NCBI GenBank assembly: GCA_030152145.1
Contig: JASLIL010000089.1
Span: forward strand, 1 to 8,663
Length of the DNA: 8,663 bases
DNA from: Tissierellales bacterium
GTDB taxonomy: Bacteria; Bacillota; Clostridia; Tissierellales; JASKZW01
Reading direction: 5' to 3'
The position numbers were made by a program, and so were the translations under genes. The notes below the pieces were generated by a model, which saw nothing but the letters and a program-made list of their open reading frames with translations, searched no databases and had not been told where the DNA came from. This document shows positions 1 to 6,559 of this stretch, piece by piece. The number at the start of each line of letters is the position of its first letter. Position 1 is the first letter of the stretch.

Positions 1-703
1 GGCCCAGAAGTCCAAAACCAGTTACATCTGTTAGACTATTAACCTTAATATCATCCATAGCTTCCTTAGCATATTTATTTAAAGTTGACATTATTTTTAC
101 AGTATCATTGTATTGATCGTCACTAGTTAAACCACCTTGAATAGCTGCAACCATAATACCCATGCCAAGAGGCTTGGTTAATATTAAAACATCACCTGGC
201 TTTGCATTGCTATTAGTTATAACTTTTTCAGGATCAACGAATCCAGAAACAGAAAGTCCATACTTTGGCTCATCATCTTCTACGGTATGGCCTCCAATCA
301 ATATAGCCCCTGCCTCTCTTACCTTGTCTGCTCCACCCTTTAATATCTCTACTAAAACATCTGGATCCAAGCAATTTGGGAAACAAACTATATTCATAGC
401 TAGTTTAGGCTCCCCTCCCATAGCATAAACATCGCTTAAAGAGTTGGTAGCTGCTATTTGCCCAAACATATAAGGATCATCGACTACTGGTGTAAAAAAA
501 TCAAGAGTTTCTATTAAAGCTACATCCTCATTTATTTCATAAACTGCAGCATCGTCTGATGTTTCTAAACCTACAATCAACTTATCATCCTTCAATGCTT
601 CTGGTAATTGACACAAAACTTGTGACAAAATGTCGGGACCGACTTTAGCTGCTCAACCTGAACTCTTGCTTAAATCTGTTAACTTAATATCTTTTTTACT
701 CAT
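1..703 (-). CDS. selD: Selenophosphate synthetase SelD, selenocysteine-containing, 3' part beyond window
   Basis: SelD makes selenophosphate from selenide and ATP, the selenium donor for Sec-tRNA and selenouridine. Reading from the ATG at 701-703, the frame is open to the window edge apart from one TGA at codon 17 (653-655). The context is SKSSG-U-AAKVGP. Position 17 is the catalytic Cys in E. coli SelD and Lys20 is its essential partner; both positions align here, so TGA is read as selenocysteine. Further hallmarks are SDDAAVY, ETLDFFTPVVDD, AATNSLSDVYAMGG, LIGGHTVEDDEPKYGL, TKPLGMGI and TDVTGFGLLG, the AIRS-type ATP-binding core. About 234 of an expected 340-350 residues are present. AGGAG sits 7 nt before the ATG and overlaps the comEA stop codon, so translation is probably coupled. 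A caller that treats TGA as stop would misplace the start. Confidence 0.96.
612..652 (-). promoter_or_regulatory. Candidate bacterial SECIS region downstream of the selD UGA
   Basis: Bacterial SECIS hairpins lie in the coding sequence just after the UGA and are bound by SelB. Two small hairpins are visible. The first (632-643) is GTCG-GTCC-CGAC; it could be extended by AAA/TTT pairs around a bulged A and carries GGUC, as in the E. coli fdhF loop. Its loop begins only about 13 nt after the UGA, which is close. The second (612-624) is CACAA-GTT-TTGTG, with a loop that begins with G about 33 nt after the UGA, within the usual distance range. Which one SelB uses, or whether a composite fold forms, cannot be decided by eye. 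Confidence 0.55.
653..655 (-). other. selD: In-frame UGA selenocysteine codon of selD
   Basis: TGA in frame at codon 17 of selD, flanked by intact conserved SelD sequence on both sides. It falls exactly at the catalytic Cys/Sec position of the family, three residues before the conserved Lys. Selenocysteine at this position is established in several bacterial SelD proteins. A sequencing error or a nonsense mutation is much less likely given the exact position. Confidence 0.93.
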
Positions 704-714
704 ATGAATCACTC

Positions 715-1320
715 CTAATTCACTATAATATTATCCTTGATATCTTCAAACTTCTTATCACCAATTCCCGATACATTCTTAATATCTTCAACACAGGTAA
801 AAACACTAGTCTCTCTATACTTAAGAATCTTCTCTGCTGTTTTTTCCCCTATGCCTGGAAGGGTCATAAGCTCTTCCTTAGTACAAGTATTAATATCTAA
901 AACTGGTGAGTCCTCTAGAGTTTCCGAATCCTGACTAAGATTCCTTGGCGCCTCACCCTCCTTAGGTATATAGATTTTCTCTCCATCCCTTAACTTTCTT
1001 GCTAAATTTATAGTATCTAAACAAGCATCATCTCTTAAGCCACCTGAATCTTCTACTGCATCTATAACCCGCTTCCCTTGATCTAATTCTATGACACCAG
1101 GATTTTTAATAGCCCCAGAAATATGAACTATTAGAGTTTCTGAAAGGGGCTCTTCTTCCTTAAGATCCTCCTGATTTTCAACTTCCTCCTCTAGTAATTC
1201 TTCACTTTCCTGGCTATAATCTATAAGTTTTTCTGGATTTAGTATTTTATATAAAGTCAGGGAAAAAACCATTACTAACACAATAACTATTATAAGCTTT
1301 TCCTTCTTATTAAAATACAT
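715..1320 (-). CDS. comEA: ComEA-like DNA-binding protein (SLBB + helix-hairpin-helix), membrane-anchored
   Basis: ComEA is the membrane-anchored, outward-facing receptor that binds double-stranded DNA during natural transformation. The 201-residue protein has one hydrophobic N-terminal segment (about residues 8-27), a very acidic linker (about 37-58), an SLBB/beta-grasp domain (about 60-120; LIVHISGAIKNPGVIEL, then LRDGEKIYIPKEGE), a second linker, and a C-terminal double helix-hairpin-helix domain (about 140-201) with LPGIG (154-158) and VSGIG (183-187). This is the standard Firmicute ComEA order and length. The start ATG has AGGAGAGG upstream. No comEB, comEC or comER is visible, so competence is not shown, and such proteins also occur in bacteria not known to transform. 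It lies 22 nt below the ridA hairpin and leads into selD. Confidence 0.92.
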   Translation of the reverse strand: MYFNKKEKLIIVIVLVMVFSLTLYKILNPEKLIDYSQESEELLEEEVENQEDLKEEEPLSETLIVHISGAIKNPGVIELDQGKRVIDAVEDSGGLRDDACLDTINLARKLRDGEKIYIPKEGEAPRNLSQDSETLEDSPVLDINTCTKEELMTLPGIGEKTAEKILKYRETSVFTCVEDIKNVSGIGDKKFEDIKDNIIVN

Positions 1321-1340
1321 TTTTCCTCTCCTTTTTATGG

Positions 1341-1367
1341 GAAAAGGTCACCCAAAGAGTGACCTTT
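1341..1367 (-). terminator. Stem-loop terminator (probably leaky) after ridA
   Basis: A 9-bp perfect stem (AAAGGTCAC with GTGACCTTT, 1359-1367 and 1343-1351) with a 7-nt loop. The ridA TAA stop lies inside the upstream arm. The following tract on the minus strand is TTTTCCC, a short U run, so termination may be partial. There is no room for a complete promoter between this hairpin and comEA, so read-through or a promoter inside ridA must supply comEA-selD. Confidence 0.7.
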
Positions 1368-1743
1368 ATAATAATGCTATTGCTTCTATTTCAATCTTAC
1401 CATCCTTTGGTAGTCTTGAAACTTCAACACATGACCTAGCTGGCTTATGTTCTGTAAAATACTTTTCGTAGACCTTGTTGATCTTTGGAAAATCATTCAT
1501 GTCTGTAATAAATATATTTACTTTTACAATCTTATCCATACTACTTCCTGCTGTCTCTAAAATAGCCTTTATATTCTCAAGTGATTGTTTTGTTCCAGCC
1601 TCAATATCATCTACTAACTCTCCACTAGCTGGATTTATTGGCAATTGTCCTGATGTGAAAATTAAATCATTAACAATCATAGCCTGTGAATATGGTCCTA
1701 GTGCCTCTGGTGCATTTTTAGTATAAATTGGTTTTAAGCTCAT
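1366..1743 (-). CDS. ridA: RidA family enamine/imine deaminase (YjgF/YER057c/UK114)
   Basis: RidA hydrolyses reactive enamine/imine intermediates such as 2-aminoacrylate, formed by PLP enzymes like threonine/serine dehydratase, and so protects other PLP enzymes. The length of 125 residues is typical of the trimeric cytosolic family. Family signatures are APEALGPYSQA near the N-terminus, FTSGQLPINPASGEL, the TKQSLENIKAILE helix, VKVNIFITDMNDF, and the C-terminal signature PARSCVEVSRLPKDGKIEIEAIA. The Arg of PARS is the residue that binds the substrate carboxylate, and the Glu of IEIEAIA matches the active-site acid region. The start ATG has AGGGGGA upstream. It is the last gene before a hairpin terminator, 40 nt after rsfS, and is probably transcribed with the obg operon; no convincing promoter is visible in that AT-rich gap. 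Confidence 0.95.
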   Translation of the reverse strand: MSLKPIYTKNAPEALGPYSQAMIVNDLIFTSGQLPINPASGELVDDIEAGTKQSLENIKAILETAGSSMDKIVKVNIFITDMNDFPKINKVYEKYFTEHKPARSCVEVSRLPKDGKIEIEAIALL

Positions 1744-1783
1744 TATATTTCCCCCTAAATTCTTATTTTAATCATTTATTTTT

Positions 1784-2113
1784 TTAAATATTTATATCCC
1801 ATAGGTTTTCAAGATCATAATAGTCTCTTTCATCCCTGTGGAAAATATGAACCACTACTTCATTTGCGTCTACTACAATCCACTTTCCCTCACGATAGCC
1901 TTGAGTGCTTAAGGTTAAGTCTCCTCTATCTTCCAACTCATGCTCTACTTCTTGAGCTATGGCCTGGGTCTGTAGTTTGGAGTTTCCAGAACAAATTACC
2001 AGATAATCTGTTACTGTAGTGTGGTCTGACACATCTAAAACAACTATATCTTCTGCTATTTTCTCCTCACAAGCATTTACAATAATATCTACTTTTTCTT
2101 TTATATTCTTCAA
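1784..2113 (-). CDS. rsfS: Ribosomal silencing factor RsfS (Iojap/YbeB family)
   Basis: RsfS binds ribosomal protein uL14 on the 50S subunit and blocks 30S joining, which lowers translation in slow growth and may act in assembly. The 109 residues cover the whole single-domain family. Recognisable blocks are DIVVLDVS, TDYLVICSGNSKLQTQAIA, the GYREGKWIVVDANEVVVHIF core and the C-terminal RDYYDLENLWDI. The start is TTG (2111-2113), supported by GGAGGT 8 nt upstream and by fit to the family N-terminus; no ATG suits. It begins 13 nt after the LCP gene stop. In B. subtilis the homologue YqeL also sits just after yqeK; here an LCP gene is interposed. Confidence 0.95.
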   Translation of the reverse strand: MKNIKEKVDIIVNACEEKIAEDIVVLDVSDHTTVTDYLVICSGNSKLQTQAIAQEVEHELEDRGDLTLSTQGYREGKWIVVDANEVVVHIFHRDERDYYDLENLWDINI

Positions 2114-2126
2114 TATTTTACCTCCA

Positions 2127-3005
2127 TTAGAATGCTTCTTTTAAAAGCTCCCTTGTTTTTTCCTCATCTAATATATAATAGGAGACCTTGTCTATATACT
2201 TACTGTCTCCTGGCAAGACATTAAAACTTATATTACTAAGATCAAACTTAGCTATATTTAAAATATACTCCATTATAACAGTTAGGGGTATATTAGTGTC
2301 TATATTTTCATAAGATGTCTGAATCATCTTAGGTATGTTCTTTATATTTGAAAGCTTTAAAGTCTTATCTAGAGCTGACTTTAAAAACTCCTGTTGGGCA
2401 TTTATTCTTCCTAGATCTTGGTCTACATAGCCACTTCTAAACCTTAAAAACCTTATGGAATCTTCTCCATTTAAGGTCTGAAAGCCTTTTTTTAAATCTA
2501 TTTTTAAAGGTGGGTCTGCCACTGGATCCTCATAGTACATATCCATGGGAACATAGATATCAACTCCACCTATAAGGTCTACAAACTCCTTAACCAAGCC
2601 ATAGTCAATTCTTACATAATACTCTATCTCTTCATTTAAAAGTTCATTTACAGTTTTAAGAACTAAGTCCTTGCCTCCATATGCATGGGCATGATTTAAC
2701 TTTTCCTTCTTGTCACGTCCATCTATATGCACATATGTATCTCTTGGCACAGATATAATAGAAGCTTTGCCTGTTTTCTTATTGGCCTTGCCTATCATTA
2801 TAGTGTCAGATCTGGTATTTTTAGTTTTATTTACCTTCTCACTATCAATACCCATAAAAAGAACCTTTATTTCATCATCTATCTTGCTGCCCTCTGCCTC
2901 ACGACTGGGGCCAGGTCTATCTCCTCTTATACTGACTAGGAAGCTTCCCCAAATTAGGATAAAGGTACATAGTGAGGCCATCAGTTTAAATTTAAATTTC
3001 TTCAA
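2127..3005 (-). CDS. LytR-CpsA-Psr (LCP) family cell-wall polymer ligase
   Basis: LCP proteins transfer undecaprenyl-linked anionic polymers (teichoic acid, capsule or similar) to peptidoglycan on the outer face of the membrane. The 292-residue protein has a short basic N-terminus, one transmembrane segment (about residues 8-26) and an extracellular LCP domain (about 45-215). Conserved elements are VLFMGIDS, NTRSDTIMI (Arg65, Asp67), IISVPRDT (Arg88, Asp89), LNHAHAYGG, DLIGGVDIYVP, LNGEDSIRFLRFR and DLGRINAQQEFLKS. The charged residues fit the family's pyrophosphate and metal-binding pocket. The start is TTG (3003-3005) with AGGGGTGAT upstream; the next ATG (codon 9) would remove the basic residues before the membrane segment and has no such site. 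Its polymer substrate cannot be inferred. It lies between yqeK and rsfS. Confidence 0.93.
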   Translation of the reverse strand: MKKFKFKLMASLCTFILIWGSFLVSIRGDRPGPSREAEGSKIDDEIKVLFMGIDSEKVNKTKNTRSDTIMIGKANKKTGKASIISVPRDTYVHIDGRDKKEKLNHAHAYGGKDLVLKTVNELLNEEIEYYVRIDYGLVKEFVDLIGGVDIYVPMDMYYEDPVADPPLKIDLKKGFQTLNGEDSIRFLRFRSGYVDQDLGRINAQQEFLKSALDKTLKLSNIKNIPKMIQTSYENIDTNIPLTVIMEYILNIAKFDLSNISFNVLPGDSKYIDKVSYYILDEEKTRELLKEAF

Positions 3006-3021
3006 TATATCACCCCTAGCC

Positions 3022-3582
3022 CTAGTCTACTATCAAGGAGTTTCTAAGTTCCAATGTATTAGGATGTATAATTGCTCCCTTATTTATTAAAAATATAAGA
3101 TTTGAATCTACAGCCTTTAAAAGACCTAATTCTAAGTTCTCAAAGGACAAATTCCTTAAGGCCTCAACTCCTGGATAATTTCTTTTAGCCTCTATTAGGT
3201 CAGCTAAATATACTATTTTTCCAAGCTTGGACATATTTCCATGACCTACTGTATGGTATTTTATGGCATCAAGAATTTCCTGATCTTCTATACCATACTT
3301 GGACCTGGCAATATAGGACCCTAATTCAGAATGTATAAGTTGGGGACTAATTTTAAATATAGGATCTAGGTCTAAACCATAATCCTGGGCCTCTTTTACT
3401 ATCTTTTCCTGACTATCATACTTGGCACAATCATGAAGTAGTCCTGCAAGTCTTGCCTTATCTTGGTCTACATTATTAAGACTTGCCAATAGCTGAGACA
3501 TCTCCATAACTCTTATGCTGTGTTCTAATCTCTGAGGATTCAAGTCCTCACTTAATCTATCTATCACATCTTCTATATTCAT
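3022..3582 (-). CDS. yqeK: HD-domain hydrolase YqeK, probable symmetrical Ap4A hydrolase
   Basis: YqeK-family HD proteins hydrolyse diadenosine tetraphosphate to two ADP using a metal centre. From the ATG, 186 residues carry the HD signature in order: His21 (RLEHSIRVM), His50-Asp51 (GLLHDCAKY), His84 (IHSELG), His110 (IKYHTVG) and Asp128 (YLADLIE). I chose the ATG at 3580-3582 over an in-frame GTG at 3589-3591. The GTG lies inside AGGGTGA, which is itself a well-placed ribosome binding site 5 nt before the ATG. That site also overlaps the nadD stop region, so the two genes are probably translationally coupled. nadD-yqeK adjacency is conserved in Firmicutes and links both to adenine dinucleotide metabolism. 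Confidence 0.94.
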   Translation of the reverse strand: MNIEDVIDRLSEDLNPQRLEHSIRVMEMSQLLASLNNVDQDKARLAGLLHDCAKYDSQEKIVKEAQDYGLDLDPIFKISPQLIHSELGSYIARSKYGIEDQEILDAIKYHTVGHGNMSKLGKIVYLADLIEAKRNYPGVEALRNLSFENLELGLLKAVDSNLIFLINKGAIIHPNTLELRNSLIVD

Positions 3583-3592
3583 AGTTTTCACC

Positions 3593-4189
3593 CTAGTATA
3601 AGTTTAATTTTAAAATATATTCTCTAACAGCTTCAGGTAACATGTACCTAATACTTTCACCTGCCCTTACCTTGTCCCTTATAGATGTTGATGATATGTC
3701 TACAATAGGAGACCTTAGTATATCTATTTGAGCATCATATTCTTTTTTAAATTCCTCACTTATATTATACACCATTTCATTCTTATAGTTAGGCCTTTTT
3801 GCTACAATTACTTTATAATCCCTTAGGATTTTTTCATAGTTTCTCCAGGTATTTAAACTTAAAAAAGAATCTGAACCCATTATAAAATAAAGGTCCCATT
3901 GGCTATTATGGGATTTTAAAGTTTCCAGGGTCTTTACTGTATAACTTACAGAACTAGATTTAGACTCTATATCAGAAATTAAAAAATCATGATTGTCCCC
4001 TATAGCCAACTTAACCATTTCAAATCTTTTTGAAGCATCGGTCATTCTATCTGTATCTTTATGGGGTGGATTCCCTGTAGGTATAAATAAAATCTTATCC
4101 AATCCCAGCTCATCTTTAGCCTGTTCAGCCATTAATAAATGTCCTATATGAATAGGATCAAAACTTCCGCCCATTATGCCAACTTTCAT
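3593..4189 (-). CDS. nadD: Nicotinate-nucleotide adenylyltransferase NadD
   Basis: NadD joins nicotinate mononucleotide and ATP to deamido-NAD and pyrophosphate, the penultimate step of NAD synthesis, in the cytosol. The 198-residue length is usual for bacterial NadD. The nucleotidyltransferase motif GGSFDPIHIGHL (residues 7-18) holds the two ATP-binding histidines. FIPTGNPPHK follows in the nicotinate-binding region, FIMGSDSF lies mid-protein, and ISSTSIR (about 165-171) is the C-terminal phosphate-binding motif. The ATG is preceded by AGGAGG at 7 nt. It starts 24 nt after yhbY and is followed at once by yqeK, the order found in B. subtilis. Confidence 0.97.
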   Translation of the reverse strand: MKVGIMGGSFDPIHIGHLLMAEQAKDELGLDKILFIPTGNPPHKDTDRMTDASKRFEMVKLAIGDNHDFLISDIESKSSSVSYTVKTLETLKSHNSQWDLYFIMGSDSFLSLNTWRNYEKILRDYKVIVAKRPNYKNEMVYNISEEFKKEYDAQIDILRSPIVDISSTSIRDKVRAGESIRYMLPEAVREYILKLNLY

Positions 4190-4213
4190 AACCTATCCTC
4201 CTGTAGTCACTAC

Positions 4214-4507
4214 CTATCTAGGTAATTCTATTCTAGGCTTGTCCTTAGACTCTCTATATATAACAAATTTATTGCCTATGCTTTGAACAAATTCTGCTCC
4301 AGTTTCATTTGCTACTTTATTTGCCACTTCCTTAGTGTCAAGGAAACTATTATTCAAGACATTTATTTTCAAAAGCTCTCTAGCTTCTAGAGCTTCATCT
4401 ACTTGAACTAAAAAATTCTCGCTAAGGCCATTTTTTCCTATTTGAAATATAGGGTCTAGATCATGGGCCAATGATTTTAAATAACTTCTTTGCTTACCTT
4501 TTAACAT
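4214..4507 (-). CDS. yhbY: YhbY family CRM-domain RNA-binding protein
   Basis: This is a small single-domain RNA-binding protein associated with 50S subunit assembly (YhbY in E. coli, YqeI in B. subtilis). The 97 residues show the CRM pattern: the opening LKGKQRSYLKSLAHDLDPIFQIGKNGLSENF, with the GKNG loop that corresponds to the RNA-binding GxxG, then VDEALEARELLKINVL, a mid-helix KEVANKVANETGAEFVQSIGNKFVIYRESK, and a basic tail. Start ATG with GAGGTGAT upstream, 14 nt after the obg stop. Position between obg and nadD is common in Clostridia and supports the ribosome-assembly role. Confidence 0.95.
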   Translation of the reverse strand: MLKGKQRSYLKSLAHDLDPIFQIGKNGLSENFLVQVDEALEARELLKINVLNNSFLDTKEVANKVANETGAEFVQSIGNKFVIYRESKDKPRIELPR

Positions 4508-4521
4508 ATTTTCATCACCTC

Positions 4522-5805
4522 TTATTCAAAAAATTCAAATTCATATTCACAAATAAAGACAGAATCACTATCTTCAATGCCTAGTTCCTTAAGCTGATCT
4601 ACTATCCCCAGCTTTCTTATTGTGTTTTGGAAGTATCTAACAGCATCATAGTCGTCAAAGTTGGTCTTTCTAAGTAGAGTCTCAACCTTGCTTCCCTCAA
4701 CAATATACATATCATCTTCTTTTCTAACAACTACCTCTGGGCCTTCTTCTATTTCTAGATCCTCTAGTATCTCATCAAAGGTTTCGTACTCTTCCCCTTC
4801 TTCTATAGGAGTTTTTTCTAGAAGTTCCCAAATTTTATACTTTAATTCCTTTATACCATCATTGGTAGCTGCAGATAATTTAATAACCTCATAGCCCTTG
4901 GCTTCAAACTCTTCCCTTAGCATGTCAAAACCTTCTTGACCACCTGGAAGATCTACCTTGTTAGCCACTATTATCTGAGGTCTATCCTGTAGCTTATCAC
5001 TATATTGAGATAGTTCATCATTAATCTTATAGACATCTTCTACTGGACATCTTCCCTCTATACCAGAGGCATCAACAACATGAACCAAAACTCTATTTCT
5101 CTCTATGTGTCTTAGGAAGTCATGTCCTAGACCTGCTCCCTGAAAGGCACCTTCTATTAGGCCTGGAATGTCGGCTACAACAAAACTCTTTCCTTCTCCA
5201 ACCCTTACAACTCCTAAATTAGGTTTGATTGTTGTAAAGTGATAGTTGGCTATCTTGGGCTTGGCATTTGATATGATAGAAAGAATAGTTGACTTGCCTA
5301 CATTAGGAAAACCTATTAAGCCTACATCTGCCAATAATTTCAGCTCTAAAACTACAGAACGCTCGTCTCCCTTTGTACCAGGTTGCGCAAATCTTGGCGC
5401 CTGTCTAGTTGCAGTAGTATACTCAGCATTACCCTTTCCACCTCTACCACCCTTGGCTATTATATATTCCTGATCCCTATCCTTTATATCCACTATAACC
5501 TTGCCAGTTTCCTTGTCCTTAACTAGGGTTCCAATGGGAACATTAAGAACTAGGTCCTCACCTTTCTTTCCAAACTGCTTTTTATTTCTTCCATTTTCTC
5601 CATGCTCTGCCTTATAGGATCTTTGGTATCTAAAGTCCATAAGAGTTCTCATTCCTTCATCAGCTCTTATAATTATACTTCCACCATTTCCACCATTTCC
5701 ACCAGCTGGTCCTCCCGCTGGCTCGTATTTTTCTCTTCTAAAGGCTACGGCTCCATCTCCACCATTTCCTGCCTTCAGACTTATTGTTGCTACATCAACA
5801 AACAT
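4522..5805 (-). CDS. obg: Obg family GTPase, ribosome assembly
   Basis: Obg is an essential GTPase that binds the 50S subunit during late assembly and is linked to the stringent response and, in spore formers, sporulation. The 427 residues show all three domains. The glycine-rich Obg fold covers residues 1-159, with glycine runs near 31-42 and 119-125. The G domain has P-loop GFPNVGKST (165-173), switch I FTTIKPN (190-196), DIPG (212-215), NKVD (282-285) and SAA (311-313). The C-terminal OCT domain lies at about 350-427 and ends in an acidic aromatic tail (CEYEFEFFE). ATG start with AGGGG upstream. It is the first gene of the operon, about 28 nt below the predicted transcription start. Confidence 0.98.
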   Translation of the reverse strand: MFVDVATISLKAGNGGDGAVAFRREKYEPAGGPAGGNGGNGGSIIIRADEGMRTLMDFRYQRSYKAEHGENGRNKKQFGKKGEDLVLNVPIGTLVKDKETGKVIVDIKDRDQEYIIAKGGRGGKGNAEYTTATRQAPRFAQPGTKGDERSVVLELKLLADVGLIGFPNVGKSTILSIISNAKPKIANYHFTTIKPNLGVVRVGEGKSFVVADIPGLIEGAFQGAGLGHDFLRHIERNRVLVHVVDASGIEGRCPVEDVYKINDELSQYSDKLQDRPQIIVANKVDLPGGQEGFDMLREEFEAKGYEVIKLSAATNDGIKELKYKIWELLEKTPIEEGEEYETFDEILEDLEIEEGPEVVVRKEDDMYIVEGSKVETLLRKTNFDDYDAVRYFQNTIRKLGIVDQLKELGIEDSDSVFICEYEFEFFE

Positions 5806-5834
5806 ATTATCAACCCCTAGTCCAAGTTTTCAGT

Positions 5835-5868
5835 ATTATAATTATATCAATTCCTGCTAACCTGTCAA
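5835..5868 (-). promoter_or_regulatory. Consensus sigma-A type promoter for the obg operon
   Basis: On the minus strand there is a perfect -35 TTGACA (5863-5868), a 16-bp spacer and a perfect -10 TATAAT (5841-5846) preceded by TGA, which gives an extended -10. A second TATAAT lies directly downstream (5835-5840). The promoter sits immediately after the rpmA terminator and about 30 nt before obg, so it separates the two operons. The spacer is one base short of optimal. Confidence 0.88.
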
Positions 5869-5876
5869 TTTAACTT

Positions 5877-5912
5877 AAAATAAAAAGAAAGCTTACCATA
5901 GTGGCAAGCTTT
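5877..5912 (-). terminator. Rho-independent terminator of the rplU-prp-rpmA operon
   Basis: The stem pairs AAAGCTTGCC (5903-5912) with GGTAAGCTTT (5888-5897): ten pairs including one G-U, with a 5-nt loop. It is followed on the minus strand by CTTTTTATTTT. It begins 5 nt after the rpmA stop codon. Confidence 0.92.
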
Positions 5913-5917
5913 TATTT

Positions 5918-6208
5918 TTATGCTAATTCTTCTACGCTGTAGACACTAACTTGTTTTTTGTCCCTACCTTTTCTTTCGAACTTAACAACTCCGTCTACTT
6001 TAGCAAATAATGTATCATCTTTACCTATCCCAACATTATGTCCTGGGTGGATTTTTGTACCTCTTTGTCTAACAAGTATATTTCCTGCTAAAACTGTTTG
6101 ACCGTCGCCTCTTTTAACGCCTAGTCTCTTAGCGATACTATCTCTACCGTTCTTTGAACTACCTACTCCCTTCTTAGAAGCAAATAGTTGGAGATTCATT
6201 TTAATCAT
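5918..6208 (-). CDS. rpmA: 50S ribosomal protein bL27 with cleavable N-terminal extension
   Basis: bL27 is a 50S protein whose N-terminus reaches the peptidyl transferase centre. In Firmicutes it is made with a short N-terminal extension that Prp removes. Here MIKMNLQLF precedes ASKKGVGSSKNGRDS, the normal mature start. The rest (RLGVKRGDGQ, AGNILVRQRGTKIHPG, VGIGKDDTLFA, DGVVKFERKGRDKKQVSVY) is typical. Two adjacent ATG codons exist (6209-6211 and 6206-6208). I chose the second because it gives a nine-residue extension that aligns with recalled S. aureus and B. subtilis L27 and places GGAGG 9 nt upstream; the first would add one Met. It starts 4 nt after the prp stop and ends the operon. Confidence 0.97.
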   Translation of the reverse strand: MIKMNLQLFASKKGVGSSKNGRDSIAKRLGVKRGDGQTVLAGNILVRQRGTKIHPGHNVGIGKDDTLFAKVDGVVKFERKGRDKKQVSVYSVEELA

Positions 6209-6212
6209 CATT

Positions 6213-6557
6213 CTACACCTCCCTGTATTTGAGAGTTACATTCTCTGGATAACTTTCTATAATAGATTTTATTCCGACTTCCATAGTCTTCATAACAATT
6301 TGAATTTCATTTTTAGTATTATAGTCTACATCTTCTGGTAGGCTTACATCTAAGTAGCCATCCTGATCTATAGTATATAATATCTTATCCTCGTCAATAG
6401 CTAATACCTCAACTAAAGATATGAGTGCTGTCTGTGACAATACTGAAACTCCAGCACAAACTATATCCTGTCCATAAGGTCCATGATCACCATGACCGTA
6501 GATCTTATATCTCATTATATTTCCATCTCTATCTTTATAAAGGTTTACTTTTATCAT
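6213..6557 (-). CDS. prp: Prp, ribosomal-processing cysteine protease (YsxB family)
   Basis: Prp is a cysteine protease that cuts the N-terminal extension from bL27, needed for functional ribosomes in Firmicutes. The 114-residue protein has the family layout with the catalytic pair visible: His22 in YGHGDHGPYG and Cys34 in DIVCAGVSVLSQT. These are the same residue numbers as the established catalytic pair in S. aureus Prp. The C-terminal half (GYLDVSLPEDVDY, then IVMKTMEVGIKSIIESYPENVTLKYREV) is also family-like. ATG start with AGGA upstream overlapping the rplU stop. The rplU-prp-rpmA arrangement puts the protease beside its substrate gene. Confidence 0.96.
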   Translation of the reverse strand: MIKVNLYKDRDGNIMRYKIYGHGDHGPYGQDIVCAGVSVLSQTALISLVEVLAIDEDKILYTIDQDGYLDVSLPEDVDYNTKNEIQIVMKTMEVGIKSIIESYPENVTLKYREV

Positions 6558-6559
6558 AA

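Noticed and set aside
162..428. Open frame on the plus strand with a hydrophobic start
   Set aside because: It lies wholly opposite the conserved selD coding sequence, has no ribosome binding site and resembles no family; an antisense shadow.
653..655. selD as a pseudogene with a nonsense codon
   Set aside because: The TGA is exactly at the Cys/Sec catalytic site and the rest of the frame is intact, so recoding explains it better.
1744..1783. Possible promoter in the AT-rich gap between rsfS and ridA
   Set aside because: A TAAAAT can be picked out, but there is no -35-like hexamer at 16-18 bp; the gap is simply AT-rich.
2710..3090. Plus-strand open frames across the LCP N-terminus and yqeK end
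   Set aside because: Opposite well-conserved genes; hydrophobic stretches are the complement of the LCP coding sequence. No plus-strand promoter or ribosome binding site.
3589..3591. GTG as start of yqeK
   Set aside because: The codon is part of the ribosome binding site AGGGTGA for the ATG three codons later.
4661..5820. Several Ser-rich plus-strand open frames opposite obg
   Set aside because: They arise from complementing the acidic and glycine-rich codons of obg; no independent support.
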